A DNA stretch of 64,000 nucleotides from Kwoniella dejecticola CBS 10117 (Eukaryota > Basidiomycota > Tremellomycetes > Tremellales > Cryptococcaceae), in the NCBI RefSeq assembly GCF_000512565.2, contig NC_089309.1, positions 558,001 to 622,000 of the forward strand, read 5' to 3'. The translations under genes and the position numbers were made by a program. The notes below the pieces were generated by a model, which saw nothing but the letters and a program-made list of their open reading frames with translations, was not told the DNA's origin and searched no databases. Below, in pieces: positions 53,338-64,000 of the stretch (position 1 is the first letter of the stretch; each line of letters opens with the position of its first letter).

Positions 53338-55990
53338 ATGCCTAGAAGACAACTTGATTATTCGGTTTACTTGGTCACTGGAAGAGAGTTTCTTCCGGCT
53401 GGAAAGGTTCGTCAAGCTGCGCTTGTCCTCGAGTATGAAATGACAATATGCTGATTTCGAGTATTCTGGCCCGTTAGGATTACTATGAGTCCCTCGAAGA
53501 AGTCAGTCGACCTCCTTCACCGATCCAATGGAATGAAGCTGTAATACATTTCGCGACTTGGACTGATCTGCTTGTTGTTCCGTGGTGTTATAGTCTCTTC
53601 AAGGAGGGGTCACTCTTGTACAAGTCCGAGAGAAGAACGCAGATACCGGAGAGGTGAGTCAGAGTCCCCCATGCTCTGCATACCGTTTCAAAATGCTTGA
53701 GGCTCGATACTGGTGGTACGAAAGATGCCAGGTAATCAGGCTGATACGTATATGCAATTAATAGTTCATCGAGGTCGCTAGACGAACCAAGCAGATCTGC
53801 GATAAGGTGCGTCCATGTTTTCCTTTATTCATCGATGATCATGCAACTCAAGGATTTCAGTCGCTGACTTGCCTTGTATCGTCGGGCAGTACAACGTACC
53901 TGTCTTGATTAATGATCGAATCGATGTCCATCTTGCTGTTGGTCAGTAATTACCCTTCGATTCTTTCTCCAGGTTTTACCGTGAATGCTGATAGGCAGTA
54001 CTGATCATTGGGTAACCATTCGATAGGCACTGCGGGCATCCATATTGGCCAAACCGATTGTCCGCTCCCTCTGGCCCGGACTCTCATCGGTCCAGACGCT
54101 ATCATCGGCCTGTCCGTCCGGAACGTTGATGAATGCAAGAGAGCTATCGAGCAGAGCGCCGATTATATCGGTATTGGATCTGTCTGGCATACTAGCTCGA
54201 AAGATATCAAAGGAAGAAGATGCCTTGGACCAGATGGCACGGGGGAGATTCTGGATTTGTTGGATGGGACAGGGGTGAAAGCGGTTGCTATCGGTATGTA
54301 TATCGTCTCTCATACAATCTTCGGTCTGACAGAGCACTTCCTTTGAAGGAGACCAAGTTACAGAGCTGACGTTGTGACATGTCAAATCCTGACCACAGGC
54401 GGTATTCATCTCCCCAACCTCCCTCAATTACTCCACGGATCTATTTCGCCCAAGACGTCCAACACTCTCGACGGAGTAGCTGTCATCTCAGATATTGTAG
54501 CTTCGCAGCGTCCAAGGGAATCGGCATCTCAATTGAGAGAAATTGTAGATTCGTTCAAAAGAGCTAGGCTCAATTTGAAGGGACAAAAAGGCGTTTTCAG
54601 CATAATCGATGCTGTCGATCAGGCGGCGCTTGATAAAGAGTACCTTGTGAAGAAGGTTGAAGGTCTTATGAGGATCCTCGAGCAGGAAACACCCCTTATC
54701 AACCAGGTGAGCCATGTACTTCAACCGCATTGTTCGGTTTGCCACTCCATTCGTAGCTTGTTTGAGCGAGGAATCTGGACTTATTGCTGACGGAGTTCTT
54801 TCTCGCTTTATACAGCTCACCAACAAAGTAGTCATGAATGACTCTGCAAATGTGACTCTAGCTGTGGGAGCTTCGCCGATCATGTCGACCAACCCTAGAG
54901 ACGTGTATGATCTTAGTCCTGCTATCGGAGCGTGTCTGATCAATTTTGGGTGAGTGCGGATTGCAATCGCTTGGCTTTCATCATGCATTCTGCAAAAGGC
55001 GCTGATACTCTCAAAATGCCAGGACAATCGACGATAAGGAGGGAATGAAGGTGGCCGGCAGACAGGCGAATGTGAATAGGAAACCGCTCATCTTCGATCC
55101 CGTAGCTGTCGGTGCTACTTCCTTCAGGCGGGAGAATGCTGCGGGTGAGTATATCGATCTTGCCTGTATTCGGGCACCCTGTGTATCGCAGAAAGTGGTG
55201 ACGCTGATATTGACGTCACCGCAGAACTTCTCGCCCATTGGCAGCCAACGATAATCAAGGGTAACGCAGCTGAGATAGGAGCTCTGGCGGAATCGACCGA
55301 GGTAGCTAGTAGAGGTGTGGATGCTGCCGGATCAGGCTTCAAAGACCCCGCTGCGGTGGTTAAAGCCCTCGCCAGAAAACGAGGTGAGATCGATTTCTCG
55401 ATTCCATTAGTATCGCTGCTCTTCCGAGTCAACCGCTATAATCCAGGAGACGTACATATGGGCAGCTGTACTCATGCGGTCCCAATTGTGCAGCTGCGAT
55501 AATCGTCTTGACAGGACCGACAGATTACATCTCGGACGGAGATAGGGTATACAAGGTGTCCAACGGATCACACTTCTTGGAAAAGATCACCGGATCGGGA
55601 TGTCAAGCTGGAACCCTTATAGCTTGTTTCGCAGCTGCTTCGCGAATCAGCTATTTGCAGAACAACGAACCGTTCGAAGATGATAGTCAATTAGTTCAGG
55701 GTGATATGCTTGTCGCTGCTTTGGCTGGGTAAGTTCACAATCTTCTCCCCTTCTGGGCTTGATCAAGGAAACACATCGCCTCCCTTCTAGTCTGAAGAGG
55801 TTCAAGAGCTGACAGGTTGCGTTTCTGCCTCGATGGTCGCAGTATTCTGGTGTACACCGTCGCATCTGAAGCAGCAGCCGAAAGATCGGATGTTAAAGGT
55901 CCAGGGACCTTCAGGTCTGCGTTGATTGATGAGCTGTATAACCTGACTCCGGAAGTCGTCAGACACAGAGCCAAAGTTGAGATACTGTAA
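53338..55990 (+). CDS. THI6: bifunctional thiamine biosynthesis enzyme (TMP synthase / HET kinase)
   Basis: Two enzymes in one chain. The N-terminal thiamine-phosphate synthase condenses HMP-PP with HET-P: spliced MPRRQLDYSVYLVTG, SLQGGVTLVQVREKNADTGE, YNVPVLINDRIDVHLAVG, then GIHIGQTDCPLPLAR, SADYIGIGSVWHTSSKDIKG and GTGVKAVAIGGIH. The C-terminal hydroxyethylthiazole kinase carries LTNKVVMNDSANVTLAVGAS, PIMSTNPRDVYDLSPAIGAC, KPLIFDPVAVGATSFRR, a TIIKGNAAEIGAL block and the catalytic ITGSGCQAGTLIACF segment with its Cys. It ends RHRAKVEIL. The protein is cut by about ten short introns, and early exons are only 25-60 nt. Length and order match yeast THI6. Confidence 0.94.
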
Positions 55991-56440
55991 ACGACTCGAA
56001 CTTGCGTACAGTGTTTCATCGTTGGGACTCGATGCAAAGGCGGCTCAAATGATTGCTGTCTTCATCACATATCCATTATGCAGTCTGCAATAGGCATTGT
56101 GTTTACATACGATGTAGATCTATGCCAATTCCATTTCTACAATATTTCTGCTTGATGGGCGGCAAAATCTGATGAACTTCACTGAGAGCATTTGGGTTTG
56201 CGTCATAGGATCGGCCGTCTTAGCCGAGCCGAAAATTCAACATTTCTCTGCTCGAAGTTTCATCTTCTTCCTGTTCTTTCCATATCTCATCATTACATCG
56301 CTCAGACCCATCATCGCCCGTCCACGACATATTGCCGCAAGGACTCAAAAGAATTCAACCACACATGCTCATTGGTACATATCCTCCGATTGGCTCCTGA
56401 ATTAGCGCTCAAGTGATTCCACACTCAATCGATATCCACA
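55991..56440. other. intergenic region, THI6 3' UTR and JAC1 promoter
   Basis: About 450 bp between tandem plus-strand genes. The plus-strand open frames here (56172-56416) are pyrimidine-rich and lack features; likely 5' UTR of the next gene. Confidence 0.4.
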
Positions 56441-57672
56441 ATGCTTTTATCGAAAATGCGACCAGCCTCGAATACCTTACGAAGAACTATCACACAAACG
56501 CCTACTCACCGGACTCCGATACGTGCAGGAGTGACACCTCCCATTGTTGGAAGTACAATTGGAAGTACAAGCAACGTCTCGATAAGAGGAAGAAGCTATC
56601 ATTCAACCTCGCCACCTGCTCCTCCTTCTCGGATATGCCCCTCATGTTCACAGCCCATCCCTCTACCGCTGACACCATGTCCTGAATGCTCCAACCTCCT
56701 TCCTTTGCCTTCGAATCTATCGCACCATTCGATGCTTTACCTTTCCTCGCCTATATCCGCCTCTGATTCTTCGTCTTCGTCCTCGGGATCGGCAGCCGGG
56801 TCGACAACGGGGGTATACGATTTACCTCGCGAATTCAGCCATTTACCAAGTAATGGCTTCGGACTTGATAAAGCTGATCTGCGGAGTAAATGGCTCCGAA
56901 GACAAAGAGAGCTCCACCCGGATAAGTTCACGGCGAAGGGCGAGAAGGTGATTGATCTAGCGAGGGAATTGAGCGGGAGGGTGAATGAGGCTTATAATGT
57001 CCTAGGTGATGAGTTGAGGAGGGCCGAGTATTTGGTGAGTCGGCTCTTGAATTGAATTGGAATCACACCGTTCCGTCTATACGCTTGAGGTGCATATGAG
57101 CGGAAGTCGTCCGACGACGAGAGTTTAGGAGATAGAATAGACATCGACAAACAAAAACCGGGAGGATCGGGATTGTCTCATGCTTGGAGGATCGGACGAT
57201 CGGATAAAGCTGATATAATCATAAATATTGTGTCTGGATGAAAGCTTTCGATACATGACAAAGCGACGGACGAGACGGATAAGCTGGACGACCCGATGAT
57301 ATTGGCTGAGATTCTAGAAGCGAGGGAAGAGCTCGAAGAAGCTGATATTGCAGAAGAGATAGATAGGATACGGAGTGTCAATCATGGTGAGTCTGATAAT
57401 TTTCTCCGCAATACCACATCTTCTCAGCATGCAGGTAGTCCAACGTCTTGGGATCGGTATATTGTACAACGCAAAGGATTGTTATGCTGATATTCCTGCT
57501 TGCTGTTATCTGCTTGACTCTGCGCTTCATAGAGAAAGTGGAAGATATCATAAAACAGCTTCATGCTGCGTTCAGCGAAACACCGCCTAGTCTGGAGTCG
57601 GCCAAAGAGCTGGCTGTTCAGTTGAGGTATTGGAGAGGCCTTGAGAATGCCGCTAAGGAGAAGGCTGTATAG
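56441..57672 (+). CDS. JAC1: mitochondrial J-protein for Fe-S cluster transfer (HscB/Jac1) with N-terminal Cys4
   Basis: Co-chaperone that brings the scaffold Isu to Ssq1-type Hsp70. The N-terminus is basic and hydroxylated, suiting a presequence. Residues 66-83 hold ICPSCSQPIPLPLTPCPECS, a CxxC-x10-CxxC motif as in human HSC20 and plants but absent from yeast Jac1. A Ser-rich stretch follows, then the J-domain with KWLRRQRELHPDKF (HPD near residue 159) and RELSGRVNEAYNVLGDELRR. Two further exons encode the HscB C-terminal helical domain (DPMILAEILEAREELEEAD, VEDIIKQLHAAFSE, KELAVQLRYWRGLENAA). The conserved MLAE/ILEAREE pattern is typical of the Isu-binding region. ATG 56441 is the first in frame. 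Confidence 0.9.
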
Positions 57673-57935
57673 GAGGACTAGGGATACGGTTGTGAATTAC
57701 TTCGGCATGAAGCGTGGTTCTGGGTCGCGATGTTGTGGAGAGATCATGTATATCCATTGCATTTGACATGTAGCTTATAACGTACAACATAGGGTACAAC
57801 GCATTATTCTAGACTACCTTGATTACTGACTATGTTATATGGGCACAATACAACGTATGGAGAGATTCTATATAGAGGGATAGAAATTGCTTCATATGTT
57901 TTATGAAGATCGATTGGGGTTGTCCTTCGCTTGTT

Positions 57936-59498
57936 TCAGGCCAACGCAGCTTTGATAGCCATCCGCTCATCCCTATCCCTCTTATCCGCAATTTTCCACT
58001 TCACCTTACCCTTCTTGCCCAGCTCTAGCCCTTGACCATGATGACGGCCCGTACCATACTTGGCTTTCTTCCGAGCCGCCTCGATCTCTGCATGAGTATG
58101 GGTCACACTATGGCTTTTAGACTTGTTTCCATTGCTATGGCTGTGGCTATGACTATGTCGATGTCCTAGACCCTTCTTATCTAATTTGAGAGTAGTAGCT
58201 ATTGGAGCCGTACGACCCGGTCCATATTTGCTTGTAAGATCTTCTTCCTCTTCCCCTGCTTCACTACCCGCTTCAGAGTCAGACGACATTGTGAGATCTA
58301 CTATTGGATGGCCGTTTCCATCGAATTCCACTTCCATTTCCATCTGCGTGTCCATTGAGGCTTCTTGTGCCCGTTGGATTTTTTCCTTGCTATCGCTTGG
58401 AAGTTTGACTACCAAGGTCTCTGGTACTGACATGTCGGGATCCAGGGTTGAATTCGGAGCTGGAATCGGGTACAAAGTAGAAGGTGATGAAAAAGAGGAT
58501 TGGGGATCCGATGAATCAGGAGAATGCACGGGTCTGCCTAACCCACCACCATGCCATCCTAATCTATCCTGAAGTATCTCGTATCCCTTATTCTCCGGAC
58601 CCAGGACGTATCGCGGTGTACTCGTTCGCCTTACGGGGTTCGGAGTTATGTTCAGTAGGCCGCTTATCGACGTACTTCGCGGAAGGTGTCCTGTCGAAGA
58701 GAGGTCTGAGGTTGAAGTCGAAGTTGTATCTGAAGTTGAATTTGAGTGTGAGTGTGAGGTGAGAAGGGCTCGTCGGATGAACCAATCTCTCGAATGGACT
58801 TTGAGTAGTTTTTTCTCCTGCTGGGCTCGCGAAATACTCGGTGTTTGTTCTGATTTGATGCGTGGTTCCCCTTCTTCCTCCCCCTCGGGTCGCTTCGCAG
58901 CCCCATCTTGATGTGAACGATGGAATTGAGCAGAAGATATAATTTGTATCTCCTCATCGTCGTCTCCATCCAAACCATCTTCCTGTTCCGCCGTAATAGT
59001 ATCTGCATTCTCGGGAGTATTAGTCCCGCTAGCATTATTGCTACTTGACTTTGACTTCGGTGTTGATCGCCTGGCTAGATCGCTGTACCATCCACTCAAA
59101 CTGAGTCCATCCTCTTTGAGTGTACTCTTCCCTTCACCTTGATCCACGTGAACGCCGACTCCGTCGGTGAGAGACCGTCCTAGCTCGTCGTACGATGTTG
59201 AAGAGAGTACGAACACAGGCGGACGAGTCAATTTGGGAGGGCCATGCGAAGTTGGATTGATATTCCATTCTTTCCACGTTTCCTCTCTAGGTATACTGTC
59301 CTGATGACCTTGTCTTCGACCACTATAAGCTGCTCGTACGTTATCGTCGACCGAGTCACCCTGATCTCCCGTGCTGAGAACGCCTTCGCTCTGGTCTTGA
59401 TGATGCCGCAGACGAGATGGTCCAGCGCCGGGAGAAGAGGAAATGATTATTGCTGCTGGAAGACCTAAGCCTGCTCGATAAGCTCGAGGAGGGGTCAT
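57936..59498 (-). CDS. G-patch-type protein (GPANK1/Cmg1-like)
   Basis: A 520-residue intronless frame. The family part is split. A G-patch core reads NKGYEILQDRLGWHGGGLG, with the Gly and aromatic positions of the G-patch pattern. Farther on, GPGRTAPIATTLKLDKKGLG matches the second half found in GPANK1-type proteins (GR-x-x-PI-x-T-x-LK-x-D-x-x-GLG). About 130 disordered residues lie between these two halves. The protein ends in a basic helical tail rich in Lys/Arg/Ala (IEAARKKAKYGTGRHH, VKWKIADKRDRDERMA), with a His-Ser repeat between. The first ~280 residues are Ser-rich and disordered, with an acidic run. G-patch proteins usually activate DEAH helicases or bind RNA; a nuclear role is inferred. 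Lack of introns is unusual for this window. Confidence 0.72.
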   Translation of the reverse strand: MTPPRAYRAGLGLPAAIIISSSPGAGPSRLRHHQDQSEGVLSTGDQGDSVDDNVRAAYSGRRQGHQDSIPREETWKEWNINPTSHGPPKLTRPPVFVLSSTSYDELGRSLTDGVGVHVDQGEGKSTLKEDGLSLSGWYSDLARRSTPKSKSSSNNASGTNTPENADTITAEQEDGLDGDDDEEIQIISSAQFHRSHQDGAAKRPEGEEEGEPRIKSEQTPSISRAQQEKKLLKVHSRDWFIRRALLTSHSHSNSTSDTTSTSTSDLSSTGHLPRSTSISGLLNITPNPVRRTSTPRYVLGPENKGYEILQDRLGWHGGGLGRPVHSPDSSDPQSSFSSPSTLYPIPAPNSTLDPDMSVPETLVVKLPSDSKEKIQRAQEASMDTQMEMEVEFDGNGHPIVDLTMSSDSEAGSEAGEEEEDLTSKYGPGRTAPIATTLKLDKKGLGHRHSHSHSHSNGNKSKSHSVTHTHAEIEAARKKAKYGTGRHHGQGLELGKKGKVKWKIADKRDRDERMAIKAALA

Positions 59499-60078
59499 AT
59501 TGCAATCGACCTATTTGGCGGAAGCATCGAAACAAGTGGTGGCCAAGCAAGAATATGATGCCTAGATGACGGGTATGAGCTTCCAATAGATGTGAGCGTG
59601 AAGTGAGATGTAGACAAGTGTAAAAACAGACGAACAGATGCATTCCGGACACGGCTTAATTGGATTTCGTGCAAGTTCGTCATTTTGGGTGGCAAATCGA
59701 TTAATCATCTCAGACGGTGGCAAATTCCCCTTATTCCCAATCGACTTCATTCTGCAATGCTTTCAAAGTTGACGGCGTATGAGAATGATATAACGCTATG
59801 CGATGCATTGACAGTTGATGCCCTCCTGTTTGATGAATAGTCGTGATGTATATATTAGATGTTATAGATAGATAATATGACAAGATGAATTGTAGATGCA
59901 GAAACTCAAACCCCCTAAAACTGAGTCCAGACGAATTGGTGAAGAAATGCGTCGATACCTTGCTCCACCTGTCCCGATCAATGCTTAACGCCCAGTGTAC
60001 TTTCTTTCCAAATACCTCACCGGAAGATATACCAAAGTCACCACGACTGCACCAAGCTCAAAAGCTACATCTCCCCTA
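59499..60078. other. intergenic region, G-patch promoter and permease 3' UTR
   Basis: About 580 bp between tandem minus-strand genes, AT-rich near 59850-59880. The plus-strand frame 59885-60223 is antisense to the permease's last exon. No gene supported. Confidence 0.4.
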
Positions 60079-62199
60079 TCAACCCATGGAGATCAGCTCA
60101 ACCTTCTTATGCCCTGTTGAAAGCAAGAAGAAAAGGACTGACGATCCGGAAGTGATCTTCCTGGCTATCCATCCTACCCACCAAGATTGCGACATCGATG
60201 CAGCGATAATCGGGATACCCTAAAGTAGCCCAGTGGTGTCAGAACACGCTAGCGATGAAGGGATCATGAAAACATGAACTCACGCAAATGGCAGAGACGA
60301 TGGACGCCAATCCGATAGGTAATTTTCCAATCTTGTTCCAGATTTCTACAGGATATGTCTTCATACTGACTGGATTTCTGAATAACATGGGCTCGATCAA
60401 TGTCGGAGGTATATACAGAGCTGTCCAGTATGAGAGCACCGCTGAGAAGTTTTCCAGGGCAACGTAGAATGATGATGCGCCGACAATGGCTATGGGTAGG
60501 TAGATTGCCGTTACGATAAGCGCTAAGAAGTACCTTGGCACTATTTCAAATGAACCATCAGCAAGAAATCCTTCCAACCAATCTTGATTATCGTCACTCG
60601 TCAACTCACCTTTCACCAAGAATGGGATGGCTACTTGACCACTAAGACCGGCCGAGTAGATCGTAGGAGCGGTATTGGCTACCACACTGAGGCAGAATAG
60701 GACCATGACAAATCGTGCTCCTCCGCCCGATCCGGAAATGGCGAATATCAAATTCGGTACGCCGACTTCCGAGGCTTCGGCCCAGGAGGCTATCGAGTAG
60801 GACGCCAATTGACATGCAGCTCCGAGAAGAGTGATGGAGATGATTGGGATAGTCAAGCCGAGGTAGACACAGAGGAATAACGGGAGTCGAGGAGTGTGAG
60901 CTGGCAACGATGTTGTCTGTTCAAGTGGCATGTAAGTCAGACGCTATTTGTAGGTAAAACGGAGAATGGGAATACCCACGAAATCGCTAGCTAAAGCCGA
61001 GTATGTGATAGTGAATCCTATCAAACTTGCTCCATAACCTAATACTCCTGAAGCGGTGGCGCCGGTAGCTTCATAGGCTGCTTCTGCTACTGCCAAATGG
61101 AGCTTGCTCCCTGACAATCCGGTCAAGGCGAGGAAAACGACGATCATGATCGGGAAAGCGGTAAGTGAGACGATATGAAGTGCCCGAAGACCGACAAATG
61201 AAAGCTACAGGCGCGGTTAGCTGTGGTTAAACGCTATGAGTGTAGAAATGTAAGGTGAAAGCGGAACTCACGATGAGGGCAATCAAGGCAGCAATGACAA
61301 TACCGACGTTGTAGCTCATGGTACTGTTTGATGCCAGCGAAAGACACTGTCCGGCCAAGATAGCCGTCAAAGACATGAAACCAATCATGGTCGCGCAGTT
61401 TATCAATCCAAAGATCATTGCTGGGAAATAGCTATTCAAAAACCCGAGAAAAATCAGCTGTCTTGCTTGCGACGAAGAGGAAAGGTGAACAGGGAAAGAA
61501 ACGCAACATACCCTAAGCCATACCTGGCCTGAACCATCTGCCTCATACCTGTCTTTGGCCCGTTCGTAGCGCAATATGCCACAGGTAGACCAGAAGCTAA
61601 GGTGAATAGGACGATACATGCTGCTGATGCTCTCCAATTGAGCCCGAACAATGCTGGCCCAATTACACCTTCAGAGAACTGCGACCAACCTTTATGAATG
61701 AGCCGTTGTACTATCATGCTTGCGCCCCTAGGTCGGGCTCGGGGACAATAGCCACTCACAGAAAGGATGTTGAAGTTGAACGCAGCCCACAACGTCGTTT
61801 GAGGGAGATAAGACCAGATAGTCAAGGTCTCTCGATCCTGAATGACTCTCAACGGTCAGCACTCAATCTTGTCCTTGACCAACGAATTTCACTCGGGTTT
61901 GAACCCATTAACAAGAATCGGGCTGCGCGCTCACCTCTTCAGGCCGAGGTTCAATACCCCGTTCCTCCACACCATGCTCCACCAATACATCCATACCCCG
62001 TTTAGCTAATCCGACCGCACCACTAGGATATTTCCTATATCGTCCGGTAGCAGCGGCTTCTTCGTCATATCGATAGTCCGTTTGCGGCAGTTGACTCGGA
62101 TCTACTCCGTTATCGCCTTCACCTTGGTTGGTGTAAGTGTCTTTCGTACGATCGGACAGTTCGAGACCTTGGAGTTCGCTGTTGGGTTTGGCGGCCATC
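60079..62199 (-). CDS. NCS1-family purine/cytosine permease (Fcy2-like)
   Basis: Plasma-membrane nucleobase:proton symporter family. Start MAAKPNSELQGLEL at 62199; a hydrophilic N-terminus with VEERGIEPRPEE at its first intron, then DRETLTIWSYLPQTTLWAAF, NFNILSFSEGVIGPALFGL, LPVAYCATNGPKTGMRQM and QARYGLGY. These match the conserved N-terminal helices and the signature region of the Fcy2 group. About twelve membrane helices follow over several exons (for example AVAEAAYEATGATASGVLG, SWAEASEVGVPNLIFAISG, SGQVAIPFLVK, ALENFSAVLSYWTALYIPP). The last exon encodes GIPIIAASMSQSWWVGWIAR and ends at the stop at 60079. The usual GD-x-GFEL motif after this helix is absent, so the C-terminus is unusual or the last junction is mis-set. 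Substrate specificity is not certain. Confidence 0.86.
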
Positions 62200-62847
62200 G
62201 CGAAGATTTGACACTGATAACCGATCAGAGTAAATGATAGAAAGCACAAGATCGGAGACCAGCAGACAGACAAAGAAAGCAAAGCCAAGATAACTCGATA
62301 TATATATCCAGCTGTCAATGCCTGATGGGAGCTGAGAGATGGGATTAGGATGGAGTGTGAGGTAGGTCACAAAATGGAAATTGCGGATCGACTCATTTAA
62401 CTTTTTACCTTTTACCTGTAAATTGGAAAATGTTATCTTTCCCTGGCCGTGACGAGATCTCTTTTATTTCGATTTGCGCGCTTGTTAAAATACTTTTGGA
62501 TTTAGCCGACGCATCAATCCCACCATCGCCCAAGTGACCACTAACCACTTTCACTGGAATAAAGCGGTGATCGCCGTATTCACATTTTAAGTGAGATGTT
62601 TACGGCATCTATGACTGAATGACTGAATAGGACAGAAGATCCTTTCACAACGTTCGTGCTTTTGGCTTGACCTTTGGATTCCAACAAACCAAGACGGAGA
62701 AACCGAACGGAAGGCTCAGATACCGATTCTCAAGAAATAACAAGCTCCGGTCTACAAGTACATCATGAACATATAGTCAACAACAACTGCCCTTTACTGC
62801 CTCTCCACGAATCGCTGCATATACGACCCGCACATGAGCTTGGCATC
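62200..62847. promoter_or_regulatory. divergent intergenic region, permease / SPX gene
   Basis: About 650 bp between divergent starts, A/T-rich near 62390-62440. A plus-strand frame 62674-62955 overlaps the SPX start in another frame. No gene supported. Confidence 0.4.
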
Positions 62848-64000
62848 ATGAAGTTCGGAAGGTCAGTTCAAGGCTTCGTCTCGTCGTCATCCATCCATAC
62901 GACAACGAAAAGCAGGCCAAAGCTGACATGGTGTGATTGCGCTATAGGTATCTAGCTGAGAATCAGACTCCGGAATGGAAGCGGGCATATATAGATTATC
63001 GACAATGTAAGAAGAAGATCAAGGTCGTCGCTGCTCGTCTTGGACAAGTGAAAGAACGCAAAGAAGGTGGACTGAGTGGAGGGGAGGAAGGTGATGATGG
63101 AGATTCGTCTGGCGCGGATGATGATCATGGGCCATCTGCTCCGCCGAGAGAGAAGAGGGGTACTCCAGATACTATCAGAGGATCGCTGAGGAGTAGGATG
63201 GGAAGTACGGCGGCTACACCGAGGCTCGATAGATGGACTGTAAGTTCAAACTTGCCCTGCTAGTTGTTGGTCCATAGCAGCCTTTGAGCTGATACGAGGC
63301 CCTCACACAGTCTCGAGCATCAGATAGAAATCAAAGATATGGATCAACAGGAGTCAGCCCTCGACCGCCTCAAAGCTCAACATCCGACCGTTTCCCACCG
63401 CCATTGGATATCGGCTCACCAAGTGTCGATAACCAGGACACTTTCTCTTCGGGGCCAAGCCCCAATCCTGCAGCTACACCTAATCAAATCCAAACACCAC
63501 GGTCGGACAGTAGCGCCCGCTCGAAAAGAGGACTAGTATTCAGTCCTAGCTTGAAAGCAGATGCTATCGTCGAGACGACTATCGAAGAGGAATCTCAGCA
63601 TTCACGACAGAGTAGCGGAGACTCGGACACCCATCTCAACAAGACCAAGCACCCGGAGCATGGCCAAACCGACGGCAAAAAGGGAGAGGGCTCGCAATCT
63701 ATAGCAACCAAAAGTCCACGTTTGTGGAGTCCTAGATTAGCAGGAAATCATGGTATCACTGCTTCCTCGTCGAATCCTGATACCCCGAAAGGCGGAAAGA
63801 GTCCTAGACTAGGTCCTAGAAGTATGAGTGAGTCTTTGAAATGTCTTATACCCCTTCGATGCAATGGTACAGCTGATATGACAATGGATTTTATAGGGTC
63901 AATGACGCTGCCGTCACCAGCGATCCCCTTCCGCTCGTCCCCTGGAGGAGCTATCAAAACCGCCGACAATTTCGACGAGCTGTATAAACAGCTGGAACCG
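62848..64000 (+). CDS. SYG1: SPX-domain protein, SYG1/XPR1-like, 3' end outside the window
   Basis: SPX domains sense inositol pyrophosphates; SYG1/XPR1 proteins are EXS-type phosphate exporters. Exon 1 (62848-62861) codes only MKFGR's first residues and joins to YLAENQTPEWKRAYIDYRQC then KKKIKVVAARLGQV, the classical SPX N-terminal helix pair. A long disordered insertion of about 230 residues, rich in Ser, Pro, Gly and Asp, separates this from the next SPX helix (NFDELYKQLEP), where the window ends. Three introns are clear: after GGAAG, after DRWT, and after SM near 63828. The EXS channel domain would lie beyond the edge, so the assignment to SYG1 rather than another SPX protein rests on this N-terminus only. 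Confidence 0.78.

Overview
The window is intron-dense fungal nuclear DNA. Most genes carry many short introns (about 50-110 nt) with GTRNGT-type donors and CTRAY-like branch points, and coding exons can be very small. Protein content and gene style fit a tremellomycete basidiomycete (Cryptococcus/Kwoniella type); this is inferred from family knowledge, no database search was run. Gene models were rebuilt by hand-splicing. For UBC9, the KH protein, the CFA20 protein, the TMEM41-like protein, the PWWP protein and three of the accessory genes, the summed exon lengths are divisible by three and preserve known family motifs.

Layout. 1-28.3 kb is conserved: NAD-malic enzyme (-, runs off the left edge), an unassigned multi-spanning membrane protein (-), UBC9 (+), an Scp160/vigilin-type multi-KH protein (+), a CFA20-domain protein (-), a BTB protein with a split BTB fold (+), a TMEM41/VTT-domain protein (-), a nucleoporin with three RanBP2-type zinc fingers (-), DNA ligase I (+), and mitochondrial ribosomal protein uL29m (+). 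28.5-34 kb is an accessory island of four minus-strand genes with no recognisable family. 34.9-64 kb is conserved again: uS11m (+), a disordered KEN-box protein (-), TIM17 (-), RPB8 (+), a BIG1-like ER protein (-), a PWWP plus IBD-like chromatin protein (+), an FLC/TRP-like channel protein (+), THI6 (+), the J-protein JAC1/HscB (+), a G-patch protein (-), an NCS1 purine/cytosine permease (-), and the start of an SPX-domain SYG1/XPR1-like protein (+, cut by the right edge).

Main novelty. The accessory island appears to hold a divergent tandem gene family. Two ORFs that look separate (near 33.5-33.8 kb and 33.0-33.5 kb) join into one 233-residue protein through two canonical introns. The second intron falls at exactly the same codon and phase (after a Gly-Ile pair) as an intron in the gene at 28.5-29.5 kb. 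The gene at 31.9-32.5 kb shares the helical part of the joined protein, and all four proteins end in a short Ala/Gly/Val-rich hydrophobic segment. Other points of note are an 8-nt micro-exon that restores the PWWP motif, a duplicated 59-nt stem-loop element at 36 kb, a CFA20/BUG22-type ciliary-family protein in a lineage without flagella, a zinc-binding Cys4 motif at the N-terminus of the HscB homologue, and an ACGCGT (MCB) box upstream of DNA ligase I.

Functional themes are housekeeping: mitochondrial biogenesis (malic enzyme, uL29m, uS11m, TIM17, JAC1), nuclear processes (UBC9, nucleoporin, ligase, RPB8, PWWP) and membrane/wall/transport proteins (TMEM41-like, BIG1, FLC/TRP, NCS1, SYG1). 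Many neighbours are divergently transcribed from shared 0.3-0.75 kb intergenic regions. No transposon, tRNA, rRNA or CRISPR was found.
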